From assembly GCA_008508345.1 (NCBI GenBank), contig QNGE01000747.1, positions 80,679 through 144,678 on the forward strand: a stretch of 64,000 nt of DNA, in the 5' to 3' direction. Position numbers and translations under genes: made by a program. This DNA comes from Paragonimus westermani (taxonomy: Eukaryota > Platyhelminthes > Trematoda > Plagiorchiida > Troglotrematidae). The notes beneath the pieces are model-generated. The model did no database searches and had not been told where the DNA came from. It saw only the letters and a program-made list of their open reading frames with translations. Shown piece by piece: positions 51,304-63,600 of the stretch (positions are counted from its first letter, which is position 1; each line of letters begins with the position of its first letter).

Positions 51304-52484
51304 CTTTTCGCAAAATGAAGAAAAATGGATTATAGCGGTGTAATTATAATAAATAGGAGTACGTATTGTAATAATATTTAGTGTATAATGAGCAAAAGAT
51401 CACTGTCAAAATTTGGTGAAGTATGACCACTCTTCCGGCACCATTGTATAGGACTTTTAATTACGAAGTAGAACAGCTCAAAGTTTCACCAACTCAGAAC
51501 ACTACAATTTCGTGAAAACTAAATGTGCTCATTTAACGAGTCGGTTAATTAGAAATACACTGAGGTTTGTTTCCAGTGAGAACTACCTAAAGATTGTTAA
51601 CAAACGGATAGCCATTACATGTTTGGTTGGTTATTGTTAACATAATAGTACGGGTAATTGTTAAAAACGTTCAGTAGTTTTATAATATCCGTTTCGAGTA
51701 TGTGGGTATGAATTTAGTGAACAAAACACATTGGCATGTGCAAATGAAAAATAACGGTGGGTGGTTGAAATTTTCATAGGTAGATAAATGTGTGGGCATT
51801 TGCTTCATTTCTTTTAAGATAACTATCTTGTTCCGACCTGACTAGTTTGCATGAAAAATTGACACGTTTCCGGCTTTTTGTTTTCGTTTTTATTCCAACA
51901 ATTTGCATAATGAATCGGGTTGTATTAAAACTACCAGTAGACATAGCAAAGCTGCAATTTTTTAATCACGTGCTTTCCGGTTACAGTGAAAGCACACGTG
52001 TTCCCCCGACCGTCGATTTGTGCTTTATTGGTGATTTGGCTCTATTCTTTTGGAACATAAGTATGCATTGCGTGCCGAAATGGTTAGAAAATAAAATCAT
52101 GAAACCAATAAACCCTTTTTCGTTAAATTCTTTCTAGCTCCATTCAACCTGAAAGGATGATTTTAGGGGGTTAGTAATGTCCATTCCATTTGACGCATTT
52201 AACATTTGGCTAGAGCAAAAGGAGCTTGTAAAAAATCAATTATTATTGGGTCGGCAGTTTAATGACTGGTCTTTCAGTTGGCCGGGCTTAATTGTATTAA
52301 TACAACTGTGTTCATAATTTGTAAAATGAGGAGCCTAACTGGTGGTCAACAGTCAAAATGGTGCCCACTGGGCAACGATTTAGTCGATGAATCATTTGAC
52401 CTGGTACACGAAGTTATTTTTAGACGCTTGGCAACCCAGTTAACTGCTTGGTAGAAGGCTTTTGCCCACATTGTCAAAACCAAC
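51304..52484 (-). other. Intron of gene E (1181 bp)
   Basis: The phase-0 intron has a GTTGGT donor (52484) and a GAAAAG acceptor (51304). It contains AT-rich sequence with one unrelated open frame on the other strand (51847-52137) and no recognised repeat. Confidence 0.65.
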
Positions 52485-52619
52485 CTTTATATAGCTCTTA
52501 TCAATGTTCATTTCCGTGATACGTTTCTCCATTTCACTCCTCGATATAGATCCATTTTTGTCTGAATCCAGTTGCTCGAAAATGTTCATGAGTTTTTTCT
52601 TTTCTTGTGTAGTAAACAT
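52485..52619 (-). CDS. Gene E exon 1: two-EF-hand calcium-binding protein, N-terminal half
   Basis: The first exon has 45 codons from ATG at 52619 to the donor at 52484, giving an 85-residue protein with exon 2. A lysine-rich start (TTQEKKKL) precedes MNIFEQL and a canonical loop DSDKNGSISRSE at residues 18-29 (Asp 1, Asp 3, Asn 5, Gly 6, Ser 9, Glu 12), then MEKRITEMNIDKSYIK up to the splice. The splice site is 27 residues after loop position 1, identical to A and B. Both hands look competent. It is probably a cytosolic calcium sensor or buffer, and the size fits the 8-kDa calcium-binding proteins of flukes. No promoter motif was identified. Confidence 0.82.
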
Positions 52620-55093
52620 AATGGCGATATCTAAGATAAACGCAAATAAGAAGAAAGGTTGATGTTTTGCATCTGTACTTTGTTAGCTTACACAATGTTC
52701 AATAAACGAAGTATTATTTTTACGATTTTTGATGGAAACTATGTCATACCCTTCAATTTAGATGTGATGTGTTACTGCAACACGTCTGCTGAACGTGTGT
52801 GGAAGACAGCTGTGTGGACCACAGGTCTTGTGATAGTTAATACGATCTTTTGTTCACAATTCCTAGCTTATCTGATCACTTTCGTTAGCTTCACCACCTA
52901 GTTCAGTGATTAGTACTAATCAAATACAGCGATGTCGTCGATCTCACCGGACGGCAGTTAACAGCGACAAGTACTATGAGCCATAAAAAGGGTGAGAATG
53001 GATTGGGGTAAATCCTATTGTAACATTTTTTCCGGCCGAGAATATGAATAAGAACAGTAAGCTGATACCACACGATTTAGATTTTGGAAAAAATTCGCCG
53101 TATCTTTACCAGTGCATACAGAAAGCCATTTGTTTATCGATATGAAAGATCAAATGAGAGAATAAAAAGCCAACTGTCGGAATTCACAGTCAGTGTCACT
53201 ACTGTGGTGGCGACAACTCTAAAAGCAATTGATTCTGAATACAGCACACGTTTCAGCTTTCGCTTCAGCAAAGCACAGTATTCGTTCGTGTGACGTTAAG
53301 CACACACCGTGAAGTGCTGTTGTGGGGTCGTGTTGTTGTTTTTCTTGTTTTCGTTGTCTTTGGTCGGCTGATGAGTTTAGCTGAATAGGAATTGTACCAT
53401 ATATAAGTAATAACGAGTCCAGTTTCAGGATACTGACCCACACTTAAAACACTACTCGGCAGCGAAGAATTCTGTTTGATTTACGTTTTGATCTACAATT
53501 TGGACACAGTTGTTTAGTGAGAGGAGTTAGCGAGATAGCTGATGTGCCTTCGATCGAAATAGACAGGAATTACTGACAAATGATTAATGCATCTTGACTG
53601 CTGAGGATTACGTTTATCTATTTGTTTTCGTCATCAACATTTGTTTATGTAAAAAGCACACACTATGCACTTTGATCACATGGCGAGTTTAATGACTTCC
53701 GTGAATTCAGTTTGGGATGAAAGTCTTAGTCAGGGAGTCTTCAGTTGGAGTTAACGGAACTGTCTCCTTTCAAAGCGATCGGACAATCTCAACCTTTCTC
53801 ACAGGTGAATGTGGCTGAGCTTTTACAAATAATGATTCTGTTTTGTCTAGTTTAAGTTCTATAGAACAGTAATCAATACACTTGCTTCATGAAAGCGTGA
53901 TCAGTGTTCTATTGCCGGTTGTGGCAAGAATATACACTATGGACGAGCTGATCCAACAAGCATAAACCCTAATCTAGTGGTTATCTACGAAATCTGCCGA
54001 GTGGAGCCTACGGAAATGCGAGGGTTGCGATCAGTTGTTTCCCTGAAGCTTTTATATGTCACCAGGTTTCTCAGTTTGCAATGCGATCAGTTTCATTATC
54101 ATCGGATGACTGAAAAAACCGGAAGCTCATGAAATGTCAGCTTATACGGGTGATGTAAATTATGTTTACTAGCCTTTCAGCTGCCTTTTAAACTCGTCAA
54201 AATATGTGGTGAAAGCTAAGGAAGATTCACAGTTTGATAAAAAACAAGTATAAGACTGAGATACAGGCTACATATACAACGTTTTTGTAATGTCATTGTG
54301 GTGTATTTATGTATAACGTTGACTAGTCCGACATTCTCGATGCGAATGCTGCCTAGTTGCAACATGACAAAGCTAGGCATAAAATCATCTAGTTTATCGT
54401 ACCATTCGCGGATCTGCATCATAGGATTAAGGCGGGTGACAAGTTGCACGGAAAGCACTTTTAAAACGTAGAGTGGTTTGATATACATCTATAATGGCTG
54501 TTTTAGGTGAGTAAGAATGTTCATTTTGTCAAAAGCCTGTCAAATAGTCGTTCATACTGGCTGCGACCATGAAAGTACGTATTTACCAGAACTTAACGGT
54601 TTTTGTGTTGCGTGCACAGAAAACAACGCTTCAAAGTCATCCACATTCTTTACAACATTATATTCTGTTTGAATTTCCCTCAAGCTATATTTGTTTAATT
54701 GTGTCGAACAAGAAAGTGAAAGGTGGCACAACGATTGTATACGACACGTATAGATAAGCGAGAGGCCAAAAGTTGCCTCAAATAACGCTAACTAAATTTA
54801 TTGTAAAAAGGAGGTAGGGGTCCAAAGCTAGGCATAACATTTGTCATCACATAATTATATGGATTCCTGGAGATAAATCAGATAACCGTTGTTCTGGTGA
54901 TTAGTAGTGTAGCAACTGAGCCTGCACTTCTAGCTGCTGCGTTGGACTATCAACAGGTGTTGGCCTCCGTATACTGATATATGTTTTTCGCCAGCGCATA
55001 CTTGGGTAAAGCAAAGTAGAGCGATAAAGGCGACTAAGAGCGCATGAAGATCATGGATTACATTACCGTGGAACTTGCTTTTCAAAAAAGCTG
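52620..55093. other. No gene recognised
   Basis: This includes the upstream region of gene E. A minus frame at 54216-54488 is open for 90 codons, but it is hydrophobic at its ends and resembles nothing I can name. Confidence 0.45.
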
Positions 55094-55171
55094 ATGTGCC
55101 ATACAGATCACTTGCAATCAACACAACAGAAACCGTCCGAAGAGTTCGAGGACGTACGCCAGGCCGTCCAG
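55094..55171 (+). CDS. Candidate first or internal exon of an unrecognised gene
   Basis: The open stretch from ATG at 55094 ends in a donor (CCAG followed by gtaact at 55172) in phase 0. It codes for MCHTDHLQSTQQKPSEEFED and then VRQAVQ. The hydrophilic, acidic composition, without the usual AT-driven Phe/Ile/Lys bias, looks coding. The frame stays open upstream to about 55015. An alternative overlapping frame also reads past it. The downstream exon was not found. No family is assigned. Confidence 0.25.
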
Positions 55172-58100
55172 GTAACTACGGTTTGAAGTTACATTTCGGT
55201 TATGTCATGATGTCTTTTTTAATTCACCAAGAGTCTTTACGAAACTGTAAAAAGTTAATTATGGCTGCAGACCTGAATGCATTGTAATGTACCTCAGAAG
55301 GTTTTATACTCTAATACTCCGTTTAAATGACGTTTCTGTTCGAGGCTCAAATCTAGTCAGTATGCACTTGAAAAATTTAGTAATTCTTTCTAAATGTACC
55401 ACGGAACATCAAACGGCAGACTTGTTATCCCTAAAGGTGGTTGTAGAACTTTTACCACCAAATGGAGTCAGTGAGTTAATGATACTGAGCGTGGTACGGC
55501 GTTGCATTATGCGCTGCTAAAATCTTGGAGTTAAAGTAAACTTTATAACTATCGCGTGTACACGGCTGGTTTGAAAGTGTTTTAAAGGATTATCACACGG
55601 ATATATAAAAGACAAACATCTCATGATTCTGGTTACACTCTCTGATGTCTGTGTAGCAAAACGAATATATGCCGTATTAAAAAGCATTGTACTGGTAGCT
55701 TAAAGGGTCATTAACCGTCATACTGGACTGAACAGTGTCAACAAACCCGCGGAGTCTGCAGAAGATATGGTCTTGAGAAATCTGGTGATCAACTGATGCC
55801 TTTTGGTTAAATTGCTACCGGGATATTAAACTGCTTATTGGTGTCCACGTGATAATTTGGGTGAAGGTCACACCAGCAATAAAAATAATTTATGCACAAT
55901 CCTGTTGATGTATCAGATTAGTTGAAAACATCGATTAGCGATTCGGTTCAATCGTTAATCAGCCTGCTGTTTTAGATTTGACCAGTCTAGAAAACATAGG
56001 CTCACTTTGTCATAATATGACTTGTTTTACAAGCTTTTACTTTAGCGCAATTGCCGTACAAAATAATTTTCGAGGATTTGCACATTTTGGTAACAAATGA
56101 GGTGAATCTACTTTGGAAGTTGGTTTTATTCACCAGTGGACAGCCTACTATAGCTCAGAATTTCAAGATCCACAAATTGTTCCCTACTTGAAATCATTGA
56201 CGTATCCTCTTTTATTAGAAAGTTGTCTCTGTTACAGGGTATGATTAACTGCACAACTTATCTCACCCTTCGAACCACTGGAAGACTATGAACCGGACTA
56301 AGCGTGCTATTGAGAAAGGTGTAAAGATGGTATACCCCAACGATTTGCATTGCCGTGCTTTTCGAAGAGGCTTTTTAGGGTTATCTGTCCCAATACATTC
56401 CTGCGTCATACATCCCTCCCACCACCACGGACTTGCTGAAGGTAGTCCCGAATGTTGGCTTGTCATGAGATTATGCCCACCAACACGGCTGTAACCTGTT
56501 GGACAAAGCTGTTTTTCAGTCCGCGAAGTAAAGCGTCCATCGGATTAATGATGTCCGTTTGTGAAAATGGTTTTTGCGCTGACGCATAAATCGAAAGTCA
56601 TGTGGTGAAGTAAAGTTGGAAGCTTGTTATGGCCAATAACAGGGGTGTTGTAGGCTGTGTACTTGTAATTCAACTGGGTTGTACACAAAAGGATATTGGG
56701 ATATGCCCACAGAAAACGCGAATGTGTGGCCAAATAAGGAAACAACCACTCATTTGTGGGTGAATGAAAAAAACAGCTAAGCTTCCTCTCACCTCGAGAA
56801 AAGTGCGCATGAGAGTTGGCTGTTCAAACATTGAATTTTCAGTGGTTTGCCGTCGCTGGAACAGATAACATTGCACTACTGTTCCTATTTTCGTAATTCC
56901 GAAATGATACACGATTCCCTATATATGTCGATTTTTACGTAACCGTGGCTTGGCAAATAATACATTACTCTTTTTTATATCTCGCCTGAAGATGGCATAC
57001 TGTAAACGAGCAAATAATTCATTTAACCTCGGCGTATTATTCCGCTAAGGCATATTTTTTCTATCTGTCAGTAGATCTTCAACAGTACCTAGACATGGTT
57101 TGAGATGCTCGAGTTCACTGCGTAATACTCCATTTCAAAATACCACAAGTACCCAATGTGTCCAACGCGACACTAACTTGGAAGCTGCTGTCGCTGAAGT
57201 AGGAACCTGAACACATTCTGGTTTCACAGCTAGTTTGGCACATTTATTCATGGGTCTAAGGATTGGAAAGTTAAAATCTCGCAAAAAATTGTCGCTTGAG
57301 CAAGCTGGCGTGTTGTTGGATAAGTAATCAATATCAGGCCGCTGAGTTCTACGGAGGGCCGAAGTCAGCTGCGGCTGAGTGCACGTAACTCAGTTACTTC
57401 CATCTCACGGATGTTGAGACGGTTTACCATCCCACAGTGCCTGGTAGATTCCTTGTTATTGGTATCATGTATCACAGCGCACATACGCGGACGTTCCCAA
57501 AGGTGAAGAAATGACTGTTTGATTCGCTATTTTACACCATGCTGCGGTGGCCGTGAGAGACTTTGAAATAAAGAGATGGACACTTTCATTGTTTGTCGTT
57601 CTGCTAATGACCCAACTCACGCGGTGTGCAGTATACTGGAAGATTTTGCAACCAAATTATGCATGCTCCACTCCACCTCTGGTTTTTACCTGACGCTTAA
57701 CTATGGTGAACTGAAGCAATGTGTATTTGAACCAATCTGACTCCATTTTTATTCTCGCTAACCGCACCGACAAGGACGAATTTCCACACATAATACGCAA
57801 CTTGTTTGAGAAGTGAGTGGGTAATATATTGTTTTAGCTCAGTTTTCTTTCAGAAGCAGATGCTTCATCAAACCAAAAGGATACGCGCTATCCCCTCTTC
57901 TGTTAACCGTACACTAACCAGCCACAGCTCGGCTTCATGAATCGCTAAGCATTTCGCTCACATCAGAGGCAACCGAAGTAGTTTCGCTGTTCCACGTGAG
58001 CACAGCATGCAACCGAACAAAACCGCTCATGTGTATTGAGACCTTGCCAATCGCTTGCAACAGGCCTACGTTTTGTCCAAGAAGACTTAATGATTATATC

Positions 58101-61100
58101 GTGCCTAAACAGGGTCTGGGTGGTCCTGGGAAACTACGGGCACTTATTCATTTGTATACAGCTAGACGTTTGTCTATGTTAAATGTAAGTGCTGCGCGCT
58201 TGCGATCGCAGATGGCATGCGTTTTGCTCATCTATCAAAGCAGTGCCATCTCCAACGAAGATCACCTGATTTAACTGAAGGACACGTCACAACTACCACA
58301 TCATTCTTCTCGGCTAGTGTTGTACTGTGTGTAAACATCACAGCAGTTACAGCTGAATATGAACTATTACACAAGAAAAGTGAAGGTTATCAGTCGTTCC
58401 TCGGAATAAATTATTGAGTTGTACAGAACACTGTTTTGTCCGGCGGTGGTTTGTGCAATTCCGAAGTTGATATTCAACACTTGGTTTTTGGAGAAACCAT
58501 GAACTTATCAGTGGTCAAACACTACGATTTGGAAAGAGGATAGTGTTTTAGTTTGCGCTTTGTGCACAAAAGGATCACCCGTTTGCCAATAAAATCATAG
58601 TTAAGATAAGAATATCAGAATAATGTAGTACCTCCAACTCTATCACCAATAGTGGGAGTTTGGGTTTATCGTAGGAAACTTTGGGATCTCTGTAGCATAC
58701 GAAAACTCTTCTACATTCGATCGTCCTGTGGCTACGTACAGGAAACACAAAAGGCTGATTGAGCAAGACCACGTTGTCGAGCCACCAATGTTCCTTGACT
58801 TGTGAGGTAATGGGCAAACCTCACTCTTCAGTTTCTTGCAGACATTTTTGGAACCATCGTTGTGAAGCAGACTGGCTTGGTGTTAATAGCCTTCTTTCTG
58901 TTTGCATTTTATTGGCTGGAACAACCGATAGCGTTTCCAACCGCGAAATAGTTCATCGTCTTCAGTAAATTTGTTGAACAGCTCAACCAGCAAACTTTCT
59001 CAAATCCAGTCAGGGATTTCGGCATCGTTGGAAGGCCACCTTTGTCCAAATATGCTGAAGAGCGGGATTAGACCGGAACAGTCAGCGTACGGTATACGCG
59101 AAGCAGAGACCCATGCTACTATTAGTAACTAGTTGGAGATCGAAGTTTTGATGTAAATGACGATTTTGCTTACCCGAACACTTACATCAGGTAAGGTGGT
59201 TGTTGTATAAGTTTAGATGTTGATGTAGTAGATAAAGTGGGTGACTTAAATTAACTACTTGTGTAACCACTTCAGATATAACCTGGCAAACTAATCCGTT
59301 AACTTTCACTACTATAGTTTATCACTTCGTTGAAGAATAACTCGAAATCGATTACCAGACTCGTGTTTTCTGATTCTAGTGTAGGACAGCTGGCAATAAC
59401 CTTTGACGGTCTATTGTGCTCTAGTGGGCCAATTTTGTCTAGATCTGCTTTGTCTACAGAAATCAAACAAAGTTATTCTCAGCATTGGACCTATCACTTT
59501 ATTCACAGTAACAGAAAAGATAGAACGGCACATTATATAAAACGAAGTGGACAAATCAAAGGTTTTATTCTGCCCAGGATATAATCAACCTACTCATGTG
59601 TAGCGCCTTTGAACATATTCACACTTTCCGCTTGCGTCACTCCCCTCCGATGTAGTTACTTAAATTCCGCAGAAGTGCTGTGTGAATTCTTGAAAAATAG
59701 TGCATTGTATTATGATCTCACCTTTCGCTTTGACACGTGTGCAAGTTCATTGTGCTGCAAGCACTGCAATCAGTAGCATTTGGCCTGCGGCTGTCAAACA
59801 TACGCGAACAAATCGTGTGTAGCTAAATGGTCTTAGATTGAGAGATCGCCGCCCAGCGCGCAGTACTTTGTTAGTTGCTCCGATGGGTGCAATTTGGCGC
59901 ATCATGCTCGAGGCACTCTTCAAAGTAAGGAGAGAGGACCTTTGTTATTCTTCATCGGAGTAACACCATAACCTTGGAAGGTTATTGAAAACGAGGTGAA
60001 CGTTGATTGTTTCGGTTGTTGAACAATGGGGATGGGAGATATGGACGGGAATGAATTGTTTTACCTGATTCCATGGCTTCTTAGCTTATGACAAATCAAA
60101 TCATGACGTCTAGAGGTATTTTTGTTCAAAAGAGGTTGACCGAGCAGTCTCTCTCTTTGGGCGCGCGCGCGCGCCGCGAACGTTTGCAAAGGGTGTTCAA
60201 ATCATATTGTTTCAAAAGGGACAAATTGACTGCATAGATGTTTACGTCTGGTTATTGTCGCTGTCCGAATGTTTGCTTTCAAACCGACTGCTTTCATTCT
60301 TCGTGACAACAAATACCAAAGTTAATGAAAAAAAAAGGAATATCTGTCAGTTCATTCAGTCCATTATCTTGACTGATGTAAGTATGAAATGTTATGGCTC
60401 ATAGCTATTGGTATTTTCCCTAATTTAACCTGTTCTGAAATGTTTGACGCGACTACGGTGTGTGCATAACACGTTCGTGTTTACTTTGTTTTTTATTCTG
60501 GCTAGCCTTCATGGGATTCAGATGACTACTGGTTGCTAACACAAATAATGTTAACCGAAAAAGCAAACAGACAAAAGCTACCTGTTTATTTCACGATGTT
60601 CTTTCAAACCTTTGAAAAGATTCGCCAACTACCATTAGGTCAGATGTGTTTTATTCTGATAACCTTCTGACCTAATAAATTGGCTAGTGTCAGAAAGAGT
60701 AAGATTTTTTTGTTGTGCTGTGCCGTGTTGTTAGTTAAGCTAGTCCTTTTATGATAACTAGCACATCTTGAGTCCCAGGTTACGATGTTCTAGGATGCAC
60801 GGTCAAGCAGTTGATGTTGATGCGTACGTCAATGACTCAAACTGTACTGGTTTGAATGATCGTCACTTTCGTCACTCCAGCGATTGATCGGTTACAAAAG
60901 TCTGTCCACGCCAACACTTCATACTTACTGTATTGTACTGCATTGTTAGCTGATCCAGTGACCTTGACCATTAATCGGGAACACTCGATGCGCCGCTCCG
61001 GGTGCGGCAATTCAATCACAATTGCACCATTGAATTGTCTGCAGTAAACACAAGCCACCAGGCAAGTAATACAAATGATAATTCAAAAGTCATCCAGACA

Positions 61101-61384
61101 TAAGAACCGCGGCGGAGAAGTGTAGACGGCTCAGAAAGTTAAAATCGAAATTAGAAGTATTACGATCACCAGTTAGAGATAGCATAATACGGCAATCCTA
61201 TTATTAAAAATACCTGTCCAAGGACATTATATACGTATACGTGTTAACCATTACTGCGAAATTTTCTGTTGTTAACAAACCTTATATAGTTCTCGCATCT
61301 AAATTATAAAATGCAGTGATCCCCAGCAAGTGCAATCGGTTGAATACATGTGCTGTATCAAGACTACGCTGAGAGGTTGGTCCC
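55172..61384. other. No gene recognised
   Basis: Short frames are present on both strands (for example 57996-58274 and 59330-59584, both plus) with no recognisable family. A (GC)n run lies at 60161-60174, next to a short CT run. Confidence 0.45.
60161..60174. repeat. (GC)7 microsatellite
   Basis: Seven GC dinucleotides stand in otherwise AT-rich sequence, preceded by a short CT run at 60147-60156. Alternating GC of this kind can adopt Z-DNA. Confidence 0.9.
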
Positions 61385-62584
61385 GGTTGAGGCTTGATCG
61401 TGTGCACTACAGCTGAATCATTGGCCTCCCTAACTTCTATTGTGTATCCGCGTCATTTGACGTTGCATAACCTATCACATCCAGGGATACGCGCATCATT
61501 GATACTGATCTCGTATCGATGTGTTTGGCTTAACATGAGTCGGGATGTACGCCATTGGGCCCGTTGCTGTCTTGCATGTCAACGTTCCAAGGTCAACCGG
61601 CACACGAACACCCCCTTGGAACCTTTTCCAACTCCCGACGATCGTTTCGAACATGTCCACATGAACCTTATCGGGCCACTTTCGCCTCCGAGAAGCTACA
61701 CCCACCTGCTCACGTGTATCGACCGGTTCACCCGCTGGCCAGAAGCCATACTGTTGTCGGACACATAAAGAGTGTCTGTGGCTCGCGCTTTTGTCGAGCA
61801 TTGGATTGCACGTTATGGTTGTTCGTCGATTATTAAAACCGACTGCGGTACGCAGTTCGAATCAGCTTCATTTTCACAACTGACCAAGCTGTTAGGCGTG
61901 CATCAAACACGCACCGCTGCATATCACCCGCAAGCGAATGGACTCGTAGAGTGTTTTCATCGTCAGCTCAAAGCTTCATTACGTGCTCACGGGCGGATGG
62001 ATTGGACAGAAACTTTACCCCTAGTTCTACTCGGTATTCGCAATTGTGTCAAGGATGACAGTACGACCCCAGCATCACTTGTCTATGGTCTTCCTTTAAG
62101 CCTTCCAGCCGATTTCCTCCAATTGTCAAGCGAAGCTGCTGTCGACACTCAAGACTACGCCAACCGACTAGCCAAATACATGCGATCACTACAACCGGGT
62201 GCTACACGTATTCAAAAATCTTATTCTTACGTTTCCAAAGAACTCAGCAATTGTGAGTTTGTGTTTCTGCGCACAGATTTTGTTAAGAAACCGCTACAAC
62301 AACCGTATAAAGGACCTTTTCGTGTCATTAAACGGTCCACGAAAACTTATATGATCGAAAGTTTCCGTCAGCACCTCACCGTCTCTGTCGACCGCCTTAA
62401 ACCTGCTTTCACCGACTCACCCCCCGGTTCGACAACACAAACATCACCTGAGCCTTCTCCATCTACTTTAACCTCTGAATTAGCCCCAGCGTTGCCTTCC
62501 GCATCTATTCCTGACGAAATCCTTCCTCAGCCAACAACTCGTTCAGGGATGCGCGTCCATTTCCCCGCGCGCTTTCTGGAGTAG
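61385..62584 (+). mobile_element. Ty3/Gypsy retrotransposon integrase, one internal stop
   Basis: This is the integrase part of a Ty3/Gypsy polyprotein, nearly intact. In order: the HHCC zinc-binding region (LHNLSHPGIRAS ... CCLACQRSK, 61465-61590); the catalytic core with Asp in LTCIDRFTRWPE (about 61725), Asp in IKTDCGTQFES (about 61840) and Glu in PQANGLVECFHRQLK (about 61940); then the C-terminal domain with YKGPFRVIKR and SVDRLKPAF; a Ser/Pro-rich tail; and RSGMRVHFPARF before a TAG at 62582-62584. This tail is usual for CsRn1-type fluke elements. One in-frame TAA at 61766-61768, after LLSDT, interrupts the core. No RT or protease precedes it, so the copy is 5'-truncated. Confidence 0.88.
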
Positions 62585-63043
62585 TTTACTTTTTCTCTTC
62601 AGCATTTATTGTGCAGTTGATAATTCGTTATGTGTATTCCATGCTCCTGTCGACCAGCAACTAACAGTTTTTCTTAGGTACAATTTCCCGACTCGCTTTA
62701 CACGAAAGATACCTGCACATATTTGTCAATATCCTCAGGTGCTGCAGGACACGCGTTACAGTGGGTATCTGCCTTTTTCTCTAACGTTCAGGTACTTCAC
62801 CTTTCCTTATTCCTAGGTCTGACCAGATGCATAGCAACAGTTGCTGGGCCCAAGAAGAAAACCTTGAACGCCGTAGCACTTTGTGCCTGCGCAGTGAGGA
62901 AATCACACCCCGTGTCACGTCCTCAGGAGGCGTTTTCAGGCTGGGTGGCTCGCGCGCGGTTGGCCAGCAAAACAGCAACTGTTGCCCAGGAATAAAATTC
63001 ACAGGTAGAAGGCCTCCTATATTAGTCACCCTTCTAGGGGGGC
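62585..63043 (+). mobile_element. Retrotransposon 3' untranslated region with polypurine tract
   Basis: The region between the integrase stop and the putative LTR has no conserved protein. It ends with ctaggggggc, a polypurine-type primer for plus-strand DNA synthesis, directly before the TG that opens the LTR. Frames on both strands (62723-63051) appear fortuitous. Confidence 0.5.
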
Positions 63044-63600
63044 TGATGTAGTGAGTTCACCTTAGACGTCCCCAGAATTCTAAAATTCCCGCGACGTGAG
63101 ATTTGCCTTGCCAGTACCACCGCGTCGGTTCACATTACCTTGTGAATGTAGATTTACTACAAACCACTAGCATCAGAGTTAGTGAGCCGGCATAAGTATC
63201 GCAGTTATGCTCTCAGCTGTGTAATGAGTTCGCACCATCTCTACTCCTGTAGGGTTCATTCACTAGGATAACAATGTTGAGCTATTATTGTTAGGGACGC
63301 CGCTTTAACAGTCTAACGCTTGTTTGAATTCTGAAGGTCGACTGGAATTTTCCGTCGACGCACTCTTCCACTCTGGCGGCTGCTGTGCGGTTGTGCTCAA
63401 GGTGCTCTCACGTCCAACACCCTAGCACCCCCAATTGTTACGTTGAAGTCTGTTGTGAACGGTGAGTAAATCAATAAATAAGGTTTGCTTGCATATCCAC
63501 CGTTTTCTTCTTGCGACTTCCGATTCACGGTAGCATAAGGTTGGGGGGACACTGGGCGTACGAATTCTGGAACCAGCACTACACGTGCATTGCTTGACGT
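63044..63600 (+). mobile_element. Probable 3' LTR (right end uncertain)
   Basis: It starts at TGATGTAGTG immediately after a G-rich purine tract. It carries aataaa near 63473 as a likely polyadenylation signal and lies directly behind a Ty3/Gypsy integrase. The expected terminal CA cannot be fixed because no 5' LTR is in the window for comparison. The end given is an estimate. Confidence 0.45.

Noticed and set aside
54216..54488. 90-codon minus frame, considered as a dynein-light-chain-like tail for the EF-hand genes
   Set aside because: None of the conserved light-chain motifs could be found and the ends are hydrophobic.
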